A stretch of DNA of 64,000 nt, taken from Phycisphaerae bacterium (GTDB lineage: Bacteria; Planctomycetota; Phycisphaerae; UBA1845; PWPN01). Shown one piece after another: positions 8,464-16,319 of this stretch. The position numbers were made by a program, and so were the translations under genes. The stretch is taken from NCBI GenBank assembly GCA_018003015.1, contig JAGNEZ010000028.1:1-64000 (forward strand), given 5' to 3'. The first letter of the stretch is position 1. The number at the start of each line of letters is the position of its first letter. The notes below the pieces were generated by a model. That model saw only the letters and a program-made list of their open reading frames with translations, searched no databases and was not told where the DNA came from.

Positions 8464-9774
8464 ATGCGACGAGATACGACAATTGCCATCGGTGTGGCTG
8501 TCCTCTTGATTGTTCTTGGAACCAGTTATCTGGTTTGGGGCAACCGGGGCAGCTCGGCGAACAAGCCTGGGGGCGCCGCCGGCAGTGGCGACACGAGCGG
8601 AGCGACCGCCGACCAGGACAAGAACGGCAAGCCGACTCTGACCGGCGCGGCCCAGAAGACGGCCACCGGCGGAGCGCCCACGCTGGCCAAGCGTCCGGAT
8701 TCGGCTGCTCCGACGGGGCCGAGGACCGGGGGCTTCGACGCGTCCTCTTCCCCGATTTCGCCGATGGTGCGAGACACGGCGCCGCTGACGCCGCGGCCCA
8801 GGCCGGCGGAAACGACGATCCCGGGAAGCGGCGCGACCGGAGCCTCGGGCTACGGCCTGACGGGCTCAACGGGCTCGACCGGCTTCGGCGGGACCGCCAC
8901 CCCCCTGGCCGGGACTAGCTCACCGGGATCATCGTTCCCGGATGCCGCGAGATTACCGTTGGGCACAGGGGGCAGCTCGACCTCGTTTGGCAGATCCTCG
9001 GCCCTGACTCCTGGCCCGATGCCCAGAACCGCGACGCCGACGACCCCCTCGGTCGGGGTGTTGCCCCCCGCCCCCGGACTATCCGCGTTGCCGCCAAGCA
9101 CCCGTCCGTCGGTGGGCATGACATCGCCCATCCGCGTCGGCACGGTTGATCCCTTGGCCACAACGACCAAGACCCTCGACAGATCCTTGACACCCTCGCT
9201 GACCGGCCCGGTCGATTCGACCTTCAAGCCTGCATTGACGACCACCGGCAAGACGACTACCCATGTCATCCAGTCCGGCGACACCTATTCCTCACTGGCC
9301 CTCAAGTACCTTGGTCATAGCAAGTATGCCAACCTGATTGCCAAGGCCAACCCCAACATTGATCCTCGCCGGCTGAGGCTCGGCGCCAAGCTGAATATCC
9401 CTGCGGCCCCTGAGACGGCCACAGGTGGGTCGAAGGACGTGGCCAGTTCGGCGACCGACTCCGCCTTGAAGGCCGCGACCACGACGGCCAAGCCACTTAC
9501 CGCTACCACGGCCAGGAGGGTGGCAGACCCGATTCCGGCCGATCGAGCCTACAAGGTCTCGGCCAACGAGTCCTGGTCCTCTCTGGCCAGGCAGTGCTAT
9601 GGAGACAGCTCCCGCTGGATCGAGTTGTACGAGCTGAACAAGGACCGCGTACCCAGAACGCGCAGTTTCGCGTTGCCGGCCGGTACGATCATCGAGCTGC
9701 CCGCAGGCGTGAAGATTAACAGGCCCGCGGACGAGAAGAAGACCGATGACAAGACGACCGTGAAATCCTCGTGA
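8464..9774 (+). CDS. Membrane-anchored protein with two LysM domains
   Basis: 436-residue protein. ATG at 8464 follows GAGGGATTCACA. The frame is open upstream, but the N-terminal sequence MRRDTTIAIGVAVLLIVLG is a signal anchor. A low-complexity Gly/Ser/Thr/Pro linker of about 220 residues follows. Next is a LysM domain (about 260-310: THVIQSGDTYSSLALKYLG, NLIAKANPNI, LRLGAKLNIP). After a second Thr/Ala-rich linker comes another LysM-like domain (about 360-412: YKVSANESWSSLARQCYGD, LYELNKDRV, LPAGTIIELP). LysM modules bind N-acetylglucosamine polymers such as peptidoglycan. The anchor plus long linker suggests the domains reach from the inner membrane to the wall. No catalytic domain is present. 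Confidence 0.86.
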   Translation: MRRDTTIAIGVAVLLIVLGTSYLVWGNRGSSANKPGGAAGSGDTSGATADQDKNGKPTLTGAAQKTATGGAPTLAKRPDSAAPTGPRTGGFDASSSPISPMVRDTAPLTPRPRPAETTIPGSGATGASGYGLTGSTGSTGFGGTATPLAGTSSPGSSFPDAARLPLGTGGSSTSFGRSSALTPGPMPRTATPTTPSVGVLPPAPGLSALPPSTRPSVGMTSPIRVGTVDPLATTTKTLDRSLTPSLTGPVDSTFKPALTTTGKTTTHVIQSGDTYSSLALKYLGHSKYANLIAKANPNIDPRRLRLGAKLNIPAAPETATGGSKDVASSATDSALKAATTTAKPLTATTARRVADPIPADRAYKVSANESWSSLARQCYGDSSRWIELYELNKDRVPRTRSFALPAGTIIELPAGVKINRPADEKKTDDKTTVKSS

Positions 9775-9785
9775 TTTCGCGTTGT

Positions 9786-9805
9786 GCCGGTCTTTCATGA
9801 CCGGC
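9786..9805 (+). terminator. Hairpin after the LysM gene, possible terminator
   Basis: Perfect 7-bp inverted repeat GCCGGTC/GACCGGC with a TTTCAT loop, 11 bases after the LysM stop. There is no T-tract, so it may stabilise the 3' end rather than terminate transcription. The next 250 bases to the convergent GTPase gene show nothing else. Confidence 0.45.
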
Positions 9806-10059
9806 CGGACGGATCAGCCATGGCTTCCAGCGACCTCTTCGCCGGAAGCCGTGTGCGTTTTGACCGATGCGTGTTCATCGTCGCGAGGGCCTCACGACTC
9901 GCCCGGTCCTGCCCGCGAATCGACGTGGTCCGCGATCCCGAGGAATACCGAGGTTCTAACTGCGACGTGCGGGCCTCTCAACGGGCCGGGCGGTTTCCGG
10001 GTACTTGGCTTTCGAGGCTGATGTCCTCGGCGTGTGGCGTGCGGAGCTGGGAGAGCGCC

Positions 10060-11073
10060 TCAGGTGTGCAGTTCCACGACGTCGCGATCGTCGAGCACAT
10101 GGGTGGCGTGAACCTGCTGGCCATTGAATACCTTCTCGCCCCAGATGCGGGCATGCTTGAGGTGATCGGCGATGTCCTTGTGGATCATCCGGGCCAGTTC
10201 GCCGACCGTGCTGCCGGCCGGCAGGACAAACGGTTTCTCTCTGTCGGGCGGTTTTCCCGGTAGTTTGGTGTAGACACGAATCACGCCCAGCAGACCGAAC
10301 AAGTGGGCGAGCATCTCCTTGAGTCCTTCGCCGGTGAGGGCGGAGACGGGCATCATCGGTGGCGGGCCGGTGCGCAGCTCACGGAGTACCTCGAGGTTGG
10401 CGGCCGCGGCGGGCAGGTCGCATTTGTTGCACACGATCAAGGCGTGCGGACCGACAGCCAAGCCGGGTTCAGATACATCGTCCTCCCTTGCGGCGCCGGC
10501 CTCGTCGTCGCCGCTGGCCCGATCCCACTGCAGGCCGTGGGATCGGAGGATGGCGAGTAGCGTGTCGACGTCTTCGAGTACGCTGTCGGCCGCCAAGTCG
10601 ACTACCAGCAGCAGGGCGTTGGTGTTGCGGATCGCCCCCAGCATTCCCGGCGGCATGTGGTCGGGCGTCAGCGGCGGCAGATCAACCAACTCGATGGGCA
10701 CATCCTCGTGATGGGCCATGCCGGGTACGGGCAGGACCGTGCCAAACGGGAAGTCGGTGATCTTGACGGCGGCCTTGGTCAGGCACCCGACGATCGAGGA
10801 CTTGCCGCTGTTGGGCAGACCGAGGAGCAGGGCCTGCCCGCCGCCTTGGGGCGGAATGTGGTACGGATCGACTGCGGCCCCTTTCTTCTTCGCCGGGGCC
10901 TCGCGAAGCTCGCTGATCCGCCGCTTGATATCCGCCTGTTTCTTCTCGCTGGCCTTGTGCTTGGGTATGGTCCGGAGCATTTCCTCGAGAGCGGCCAGCT
11001 TCTCCTCGGGCGTGTGTGCCTGGCGATACTTGCGGTCCGCCTCGAAGTAGTCGGGAGTCAGGTTCAAGGCCAT
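10060..11073 (-). CDS. Obg/DRG-like GTPase with C-terminal TGS domain
   Basis: P-loop GTPase of 337 residues related to the Obg/DRG group. A helical N-terminal region (about 1-65) with many Lys/Glu precedes the G domain. G1 is GLPNSGKSS near 85, and G4 is NKCD near 203. G5-like PVSALTGEGL follows, and a TGS domain occupies about 260-337 (RVYTKLPGKPP, LPAGSTVGELA, DRDVVELHT). The G3 site reads VDLPPL instead of DxxG, so the glycine that contacts the gamma phosphate is absent. TGS proteins of this group associate with ribosomes or RNA. The frame runs upstream to 11220, but ATG 11073 begins at the family start and a perfect TATAAT lies only seven bases before it, suggesting a leaderless mRNA. 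Confidence 0.9.
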   Translation of the reverse strand: MALNLTPDYFEADRKYRQAHTPEEKLAALEEMLRTIPKHKASEKKQADIKRRISELREAPAKKKGAAVDPYHIPPQGGGQALLLGLPNSGKSSIVGCLTKAAVKITDFPFGTVLPVPGMAHHEDVPIELVDLPPLTPDHMPPGMLGAIRNTNALLLVVDLAADSVLEDVDTLLAILRSHGLQWDRASGDDEAGAAREDDVSEPGLAVGPHALIVCNKCDLPAAAANLEVLRELRTGPPPMMPVSALTGEGLKEMLAHLFGLLGVIRVYTKLPGKPPDREKPFVLPAGSTVGELARMIHKDIADHLKHARIWGEKVFNGQQVHATHVLDDRDVVELHT

Positions 11074-11086
11074 GGCGGGGATTATA
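11074..11086 (-). promoter_or_regulatory. -10 box TATAAT immediately before the GTPase start
   Basis: On the minus strand TATAAT (11086-11081) is followed by CCCCGCC and then the ATG at 11073. With normal spacing, transcription would start on or next to the A of the ATG. No convincing -35 hexamer was found and there is no Shine-Dalgarno sequence. Confidence 0.5.
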
Positions 11087-11251
11087 CCGCGGCAGCGGGA
11101 GATCGGGAGCGGCGATCGGAGAACCGTCGGCGAGCGGCGGTCGGCTGGCAGCAGGCCACGGAGGCCGCTATTCAGCAATGACGCAGATTCGGATCCGGCC
11201 CTGGGTGAAAAAAGGCGCAACTTGCGGTAAGTCAGACGGGTCTCGATCGTC

Positions 11252-11257
11252 TAATAT
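11252..11257 (+). promoter_or_regulatory. -10-like TAATAT eight bases before the ECF sigma start
   Basis: TAATAT lies eight bases upstream of the ATG at 11266, and no Shine-Dalgarno sequence is present. A weak AAGTCA sits 17 bases further upstream. It may be the divergent partner of the GTPase promoter in a 192-base intergenic region. Confidence 0.35.
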
Positions 11258-11265
11258 GGTCGCTG

Positions 11266-11889
11266 ATGTCGAACATCCGGGCGATCCCAGCGGACCGCAC
11301 GACCAGCCCCGCCGAGTCTGACGAGGAACGGCTCGTCGAAGGATTCGTGGCCGGGGACCGCTCGGCTTTTGACCGGCTGGTGGACCGTTATCAGGCCCGG
11401 GTGGCGGGGATGGCCTATCGGCTCCTAGGCTGGCCGGAGGACATCGACGACGTTGTGCAAGACGTGTTTGTCGCCGTTCTCAAGGGGTTGCCGAGCTTCC
11501 GCCGCGAGGCCCGGTTCTCGTCTTGGCTGACCCGGATCGTGGTCAATACCTGCCGGTCGCAAGGGCGTCGTCGCCGGCTGGTCTTGCGGTGGTTCCCGCG
11601 GCTGCAGGCGAAGGAGGCGGTCCTGGACGGGCTGAGCCACCGGACGGTGGCGGAGCAGCCGCCCTTGGCGGACCGCGAAGTGTTGGATCGCGTTCGGGCG
11701 GCTGTTCGGCAGATGCCGGAGATATATCGAGAGGTGGTCGTGTTGCGGTATCTCGAGCAGATGAGTTGCGGCGAGGTGGCGGAGGTTCTGGCGGTTTCGA
11801 TCAATACGGTGGAGGCCCGGCTGCACCGGGCGAGGAAACGACTGAGGGAGTTGTTGGGTGATTTAGCGGATGATGGAGAGCGATCGTGA
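11266..11889 (+). CDS. ECF RNA polymerase sigma factor (cassette 1)
   Basis: Sigma-70 family extracytoplasmic-function factor of 207 residues. Region 2 (about 24-95) contains FVAGDRSAFDRLVDRYQARV, the core-binding DIDDVVQDVFVAVLKGL and the -10-recognition stretch FSSWLTRIVVNTCRSQGRRR. Region 4 (about 140-195) has RQMPEIYREVVVLRYLEQMS and the helix-turn-helix VAEVLAVSINTVEARLHRAR. It directs polymerase to a regulon presumably controlled by the membrane partner encoded next. Its stop overlaps the next start by four bases (GTGA). The start lacks an SD sequence and may be leaderless. Confidence 0.95.
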   Translation: MSNIRAIPADRTTSPAESDEERLVEGFVAGDRSAFDRLVDRYQARVAGMAYRLLGWPEDIDDVVQDVFVAVLKGLPSFRREARFSSWLTRIVVNTCRSQGRRRRLVLRWFPRLQAKEAVLDGLSHRTVAEQPPLADREVLDRVRAAVRQMPEIYREVVVLRYLEQMSCGEVAEVLAVSINTVEARLHRARKRLRELLGDLADDGERS

Positions 11890-12515
11890 GCCAGGATCGG
11901 ATCGAGCAGTTGTTGAGGCAAAGTGATCGGCTGGCGGGTCCGCCGCCGCTGCTCGCGGGCCGTCTGTCGGATCGGGTCCGAGCGCGGGTCAAGCGGCAGC
12001 GGTGGTGGCGAATCGCAGGCGGGTCGGTGGCGGCCGTAGCCGGAGTGGCGGCGTGTCTGGCGCTGCTGCCGACCGTGCCGTGGGGGCAACCGAGCGAGGA
12101 CGGCCGCCCCATCGTCCAGGTCGACGGTCAGGGGCCGACATCGCGGAAGACCAACTTGGCTGCCGTTCAGGAACAAATCGCGGCTTTGCGTGCAGAGATC
12201 CGGCAGCTTCGCGGTGAGCTTCGGGCGGCCCTCGCGGACAACCGGATGCAGGCCGGAGCTGAGCAGGCGGCTCTTGTCGACAAGGCGGCCGACGCCCCCA
12301 TGGCGGACACGCTGGCTCGGTTCGACCAGGAGCTAGAGCGGACGGCCTTCCTGATGGTCTACCAGGCGGACCGGGCGTACCGCGAGCTTAACCTGCGCGA
12401 CGCCGCAGCCCGCTCGTACCGGCAGACGATCGAGCTATTTCCAGGCACGAACGCCGCGTCCGTCGCCCGGAAGCGGCTGGTGGAACTTGAGACTTCGAAA
12501 GGAGATCGACTATGA
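11886..12515 (+). CDS. Single-span membrane protein, probable anti-sigma partner (cassette 1)
   Basis: 209 residues. A short cytoplasmic N-terminal part (about 1-45, MSQDRIEQLLRQSDRLAG) precedes a single transmembrane segment (about 46-68, AGGSVAAVAGVAACLALLP). The periplasmic part carries a coiled coil (about 95-135, EQIAALRAEIRQLRGELRAA) and a TPR-like helical hairpin (about 155-195, AYRELNLRDAAARSYRQ, LFPGTNAASVARKRLVELE). The N-terminal segment is too short for a normal anti-sigma domain and has no zinc-binding His-x3-Cys-x2-Cys motif. The anti-sigma role is therefore inferred from position after the sigma gene and topology. GTG start overlaps the sigma stop, and its own stop overlaps the next ATG by four bases. 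Confidence 0.75.
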   Translation: MSQDRIEQLLRQSDRLAGPPPLLAGRLSDRVRARVKRQRWWRIAGGSVAAVAGVAACLALLPTVPWGQPSEDGRPIVQVDGQGPTSRKTNLAAVQEQIAALRAEIRQLRGELRAALADNRMQAGAEQAALVDKAADAPMADTLARFDQELERTAFLMVYQADRAYRELNLRDAAARSYRQTIELFPGTNAASVARKRLVELETSKGDRL

Positions 12516-13891
12516 GTTCGCTGAATCGCATGACGTTCGCCATTCTCGGTGGGTTGACGATCGCGGCTGTGGCAGTGGCGGCCGAACCGACCGCGCCGCC
12601 GGCCAAGCCGAAGCTCACGCCCGGGCAGGAGGCCAGTTGCCTGGTCAAGATCACCTGCGATCCGGCGGTGTTACCGCTGACGCCCGAAGTCGTCGGAGCG
12701 CTCCTCAAGAGCAGCCCGGTGGTCAAATCCGCGCTTCGAAGTGTCTACGGTGAAGATGTGGTCGACATTGGTGACGTGATCTTCGAAACGATGGGAGGAA
12801 CCGTATCAGGTGGGCAAGCCGGGGCGGGACTCGGCGGGTTCGAGGGCGGTGGCGCAATGATGGGTGGAGCTTCGCCGTACGGCCCGAGCGGCCCGAGCTA
12901 TGGAGTGCCTGGGGGCGCTTCCCGTGGACGTGGGTTTGGCAGGCCGGCGGCGGCCGGTGGCATGGAGGAGATGATCGGAGCGCCGAATAGGGCGGCCGAG
13001 ACGTTTGCCACCATGACGATGGACGATTCGGGCATCCACAGCGAGATCACGCTCCTGGGCACGGTGCATGTCTCCATGCCGACCGACGGGGGCGCGAATG
13101 AGGTTCTCCTGGCCATCTGTGAACGGCTGCGAGGCGCACTGACGGAGGTTCACAGGATGGAGCTCGGTCGAGCCGAGGAGACGATGAAGCTTGCGTCGAA
13201 GGAAGTCTCGATTGCCCGGGACAATCTCCGCCGCCTGCAGGAGACACGGCGTGCGCTCCTGGACAAGGCTCGCCAGGTGGAGTTGACCCGAGAAGCGGTG
13301 GTGGAAATGATCCGGCGGCTGGAGACTGAGAAGCAGGAGGTTTCCCTGAAATACGATACCACCCGGATGCGCAAAGAGGCGCTTGAGCGGCAGATCGCGG
13401 AGGTTGGCGTCAGGATCAAGGAGTTGCGGGCGGCGCCCGAGCATCCCAGCCTGGTCGCCGCTCGAGCCAAGCTGGATGCGCTTCGCCAGAAGGTTGAACA
13501 CATCAAGCTACAGGTGACGAGCGGTGTGGTCCCCACCAGTGAGGCGAATAGCGCGGCAGCCGAACTGGCGGCCGCTCAAGCGGAGTTGGCGGCCAGGACC
13601 GAGGAAATGATCGCGGCCCAAGGCGGGAGCCACGTGGCCAAGCTCAACGACGAACTGGGCGAGATCTCAATCCAGATGACCGAGTGCATGGGCCGTCTCG
13701 ACGTACTGGAGAAACGTTTACACGAAGCGCGGCCGCTCCTCGACGCGACCGATACCTACGAGGTGGATATTGTGCTGGAGTGGCCGCTGGCACGTCAGTC
13801 GTATGAGCGTGCCCGAGCCTTTCAGGAGAGCGTCGAACGCCGATGGCGTAGTATCCGCCCGCCGACGGTGACGGTGGTGGGCGAGAAGTAG
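12512..13891 (+). CDS. Exported coiled-coil protein of ECF cassette 1, function unknown
   Basis: 459 residues. A signal peptide (MTFAILGGLTIAAVAVAAEP) is followed by a region with two Cys residues (ASCLVKITCDP) that could form a disulphide, then a Gly/Ser-rich linker (about 95-150, GGGAMMGGASPYGPSGPSYG). A long coiled coil of about 200 residues (about 225-430) comes last, ending in a beta-like tail (VDIVLEWPLARQSY, RPPTVTVVGEK). I recognise no enzyme family. It is the third gene of a 4-base-overlapped operon (ECF sigma, membrane protein, this), so it may be the periplasmic sensor or effector of that signalling unit. The ATG at 12512 overlaps the previous stop as ATGA and is preceded by GGAGATCGACT. 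Confidence 0.72.
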   Translation: MSSLNRMTFAILGGLTIAAVAVAAEPTAPPAKPKLTPGQEASCLVKITCDPAVLPLTPEVVGALLKSSPVVKSALRSVYGEDVVDIGDVIFETMGGTVSGGQAGAGLGGFEGGGAMMGGASPYGPSGPSYGVPGGASRGRGFGRPAAAGGMEEMIGAPNRAAETFATMTMDDSGIHSEITLLGTVHVSMPTDGGANEVLLAICERLRGALTEVHRMELGRAEETMKLASKEVSIARDNLRRLQETRRALLDKARQVELTREAVVEMIRRLETEKQEVSLKYDTTRMRKEALERQIAEVGVRIKELRAAPEHPSLVAARAKLDALRQKVEHIKLQVTSGVVPTSEANSAAAELAAAQAELAARTEEMIAAQGGSHVAKLNDELGEISIQMTECMGRLDVLEKRLHEARPLLDATDTYEVDIVLEWPLARQSYERARAFQESVERRWRSIRPPTVTVVGEK

Positions 13892-14034
13892 ACGCCCCGC
13901 TCCGAGGGCCAGGTTCCATTGTTGTGCCACAAGCGGTTTGAGCGGCACCGGCGAGTTCCGGCTTCATCCGTCCGGCCTCGAGGCGGGTGAGGCCGTCTTT
14001 ACGGAGGTTGGCACAACTGGTTAAGATGCCGGCC

Positions 14035-16242
14035 ATGAAAACAACACATTCCGCCCGTATCGGAAAGAGGCTCGCCGTCGCCCTCATCCTGGCCGGTCTG
14101 TCCCCCGCAGGGGCCAGAGCCGAGATCCGCCTGCCTGCGGTGTTCGGCAGTCATATGGTTCTGCAGCAGGACCTGCCGCTGACGATCTGGGGATGGGCTC
14201 AACCCGAGGAGACCGTCACCGTGCAGTTCCTCACCGAGAGCGAGCAGGTCAAGGCCAACGACCGCGGCGAGTGGCGGGTCACGCTTGCCCCGGCCGACGT
14301 CGGAGGCCCGCACACCCTGACGGTGAGCGGCTCCAGCACGGTCAAGTTCGAGGACGTCATGGTCGGCGAGGTGTGGCTGTGTTCCGGGCAATCCAACATG
14401 GAGATGGGAGTGGCCGCCTGCAAGGATGCAGAGAAGGAGATCGCCGACGCCGACCATCCGGGCATCCGCCTGCTGAAGGTGGCCAAGAAGTGGGCGCCCG
14501 TGCCGCAGCAGGACATCGGCGGTGGGTGGAAACCCTGCTCGCCCAAGTCCGTGGCCGAGGGCGGCTGGGGCGGCTTCTCGGCGGCGGCCTACTACTTTGG
14601 GCGTGAGTTGCACAGGCAACTCGATGTCCCCGTGGGTCTGATCGATTCCAGTTGGGGCGGCACGGTGATTCAAACCTGGACACCGCCCGAAGGCTTTGCG
14701 GCCGTCCCGGCGCTGAAGGCGGACTATGAACGGGTGCAACTCGGCGATCCGCGCACGCCGCTTCATCAGCAGCGGCTGGAGCAGGTTCTCGCGGAAACCC
14801 AGCAGTGGCTGGAGGCCGCCAGGAAGGCCCTGAACGACCGCGGGCTTGTTCCGCCCATGCCGACCTATCCGGGGGAGCTGCAGCCGCCGAGCGACGTCCA
14901 GCATGCGACGGCGCTCTATAACGGCATGATCCACCCGCTTTGTCCGTTCACCCTGCGCGGGGCCATCTGGTACCAGGGCGAATCCAACCTCGGCGAGGGC
15001 CGGCATTACACCGAGCGGATGAAAGCCCTGATCAGCGGCTGGCGGCAACTCTGGGGGCTGGACGAGTTGCCGTTCTACTTCGTCCAGATTGCACCATTCA
15101 ACTACGGTGGCAACCCGGAGACCGAGGCCCTGTTCTGGGAAGCCCAACGGGCCGCCGCCGAGGAGATCCCGAACACCGGCATGGTCGTCATCAACGACAT
15201 TTCCAACCTCCGCGACATCCATCCCAACAACAAGCAGGACGTCGGCAGACGACTTGCCCTATGGGCACTGGCCAAGACCTACGGGCGCACGAACGTGGTG
15301 TACTCCGGGCCGGTGTACAAGGCGATGAGTATCGAGGACGACAAGATCCGCGTGACGTTTGACCACGCCGGCGGCGGATTGGCCAGCCGCGACGGCCAGC
15401 CGCTGACTTGGTTTGAGATCATCGATGCCGAGGAGGGCGGCTTCGTCAAGGCCGAGGCCAAGATTGACGGGGCAAGCGTGATCGTTTCCTCGCCGGAAGT
15501 GAAGAAGCCGGTCGCGGTCCGATTCGCCTGGAGCATGCTCGCCGAACCCAACCTGATGAACGCCGAAGGCCTGCCCGCCGGGGCCTTCCGTGCCGGCAAC
15601 GTGCCGGTTCGCGATCCGCTGGTGATGAACGTACCCGAGGCCAGACAATACCGATTGGTCTACGATCTCGATCTGGGCAAGCTCGGCGAGACCATCAACT
15701 ACGATGCGGATCACCGTGCCGGGATCACCCGGTCCTTTGATCGAATCGCCTACTTTGTCGAGCTGACTTCCGGCGAAGATGTTAAATACCTCTACGTGTC
15801 CATGGATGCCTTCACCGACGACCTGGGCAAGATCGGCGTGCCGACGGTCGCCTCCCAGGCCAGCTTCCAGCAGAACGTGGCCAACATGAACGTCTTTTCC
15901 AACGTCCAGGGCATCGTTACCGGTACGGGCCTGGCCGATGGCAACATCGAATTCTGGCCGCACAATTATGCTGCCACCAACGCGGCCAAGGTGCCCCAGG
16001 CGTCGTCGAACGTGTACGATTTTGGTGACCAAATCGCCGACCCGGTGGCCGGCTACGGCTCGATGCAGGTCCACAACCACAAGGCGAAGCAGACACTTTT
16101 CGCGATCAACCACTGGCGGGCCGGGCAGGGCGCGGACCTCGGCATCGGCAACAGACCCAAAGACAATCCCGACTGGACGTTTTCCTCCAACGCAGGTTCA
16201 TACTCCGCCAAGCGTCTCCGCGTGCTGGTGCGGTGCAAGTGA
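14035..16242 (+). CDS. Secreted sialate O-acetylesterase (SASA/SGNH type)
   Basis: 735-residue exported esterase expected to remove O-acetyl groups from sialic acids or similarly decorated glycans. A signal peptide (KRLAVALILAGLSPAGARA) precedes a beta domain (about 30-115: LPAVFGSHMVLQQ, WGWAQPEETV). The SGNH core follows, with the catalytic Ser in VWLCSGQSNMEM, the GAIWYQGESN block and a C-terminal Asp/His block in ISNLRDIHPNNKQDVGRRLA. A further all-beta domain of about 200 residues (about 535-735, starting RQYRLVYDLDLGKLG) is appended. I have no confident name for it, and it may bind carbohydrate. ATG 14026 or an upstream GTG 13987 are alternative starts. TAAGAT seven bases before ATG 14035 raises the possibility of a leaderless mRNA. 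It sits between the two ECF cassettes. Confidence 0.9.
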   Translation: MKTTHSARIGKRLAVALILAGLSPAGARAEIRLPAVFGSHMVLQQDLPLTIWGWAQPEETVTVQFLTESEQVKANDRGEWRVTLAPADVGGPHTLTVSGSSTVKFEDVMVGEVWLCSGQSNMEMGVAACKDAEKEIADADHPGIRLLKVAKKWAPVPQQDIGGGWKPCSPKSVAEGGWGGFSAAAYYFGRELHRQLDVPVGLIDSSWGGTVIQTWTPPEGFAAVPALKADYERVQLGDPRTPLHQQRLEQVLAETQQWLEAARKALNDRGLVPPMPTYPGELQPPSDVQHATALYNGMIHPLCPFTLRGAIWYQGESNLGEGRHYTERMKALISGWRQLWGLDELPFYFVQIAPFNYGGNPETEALFWEAQRAAAEEIPNTGMVVINDISNLRDIHPNNKQDVGRRLALWALAKTYGRTNVVYSGPVYKAMSIEDDKIRVTFDHAGGGLASRDGQPLTWFEIIDAEEGGFVKAEAKIDGASVIVSSPEVKKPVAVRFAWSMLAEPNLMNAEGLPAGAFRAGNVPVRDPLVMNVPEARQYRLVYDLDLGKLGETINYDADHRAGITRSFDRIAYFVELTSGEDVKYLYVSMDAFTDDLGKIGVPTVASQASFQQNVANMNVFSNVQGIVTGTGLADGNIEFWPHNYAATNAAKVPQASSNVYDFGDQIADPVAGYGSMQVHNHKAKQTLFAINHWRAGQGADLGIGNRPKDNPDWTFSSNAGSYSAKRLRVLVRCK

Positions 16243-16256
16243 GGACAAATAAGGAA

Positions 16257-16294
16257 GCAGGCGACCCGCCGTTCGAAGACCGCGGATCGCCTGC
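16257..16294. terminator. Hairpin between convergent genes
   Basis: 8-bp inverted repeat GCAGGCGA/TCGCCTGC with a 22-base loop that can itself pair (CCGC/GCGG). It lies between the convergent stops at 16242 and 16320. T-rich sequence (TTCCTTATTTG) follows only on the minus strand, so it probably ends the minus-strand cassette and may act both ways. Confidence 0.6.
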
Positions 16295-16319
16295 CCCGGT
16301 ACGGTGGCCATAGGGCCGA

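Noticed and set aside
8464-9774. Repetitive Gly/Ser/Thr/Pro DNA in the LysM gene as a tandem repeat array
   Set aside because: The stretch is low-complexity but has no regular repeat unit. It codes for an ordinary flexible linker.
9784-10263. 159-codon plus-strand open frame
   Set aside because: Its second half is antisense to the TGS domain of the GTPase gene and the first half lacks codon structure or a ribosome binding site.
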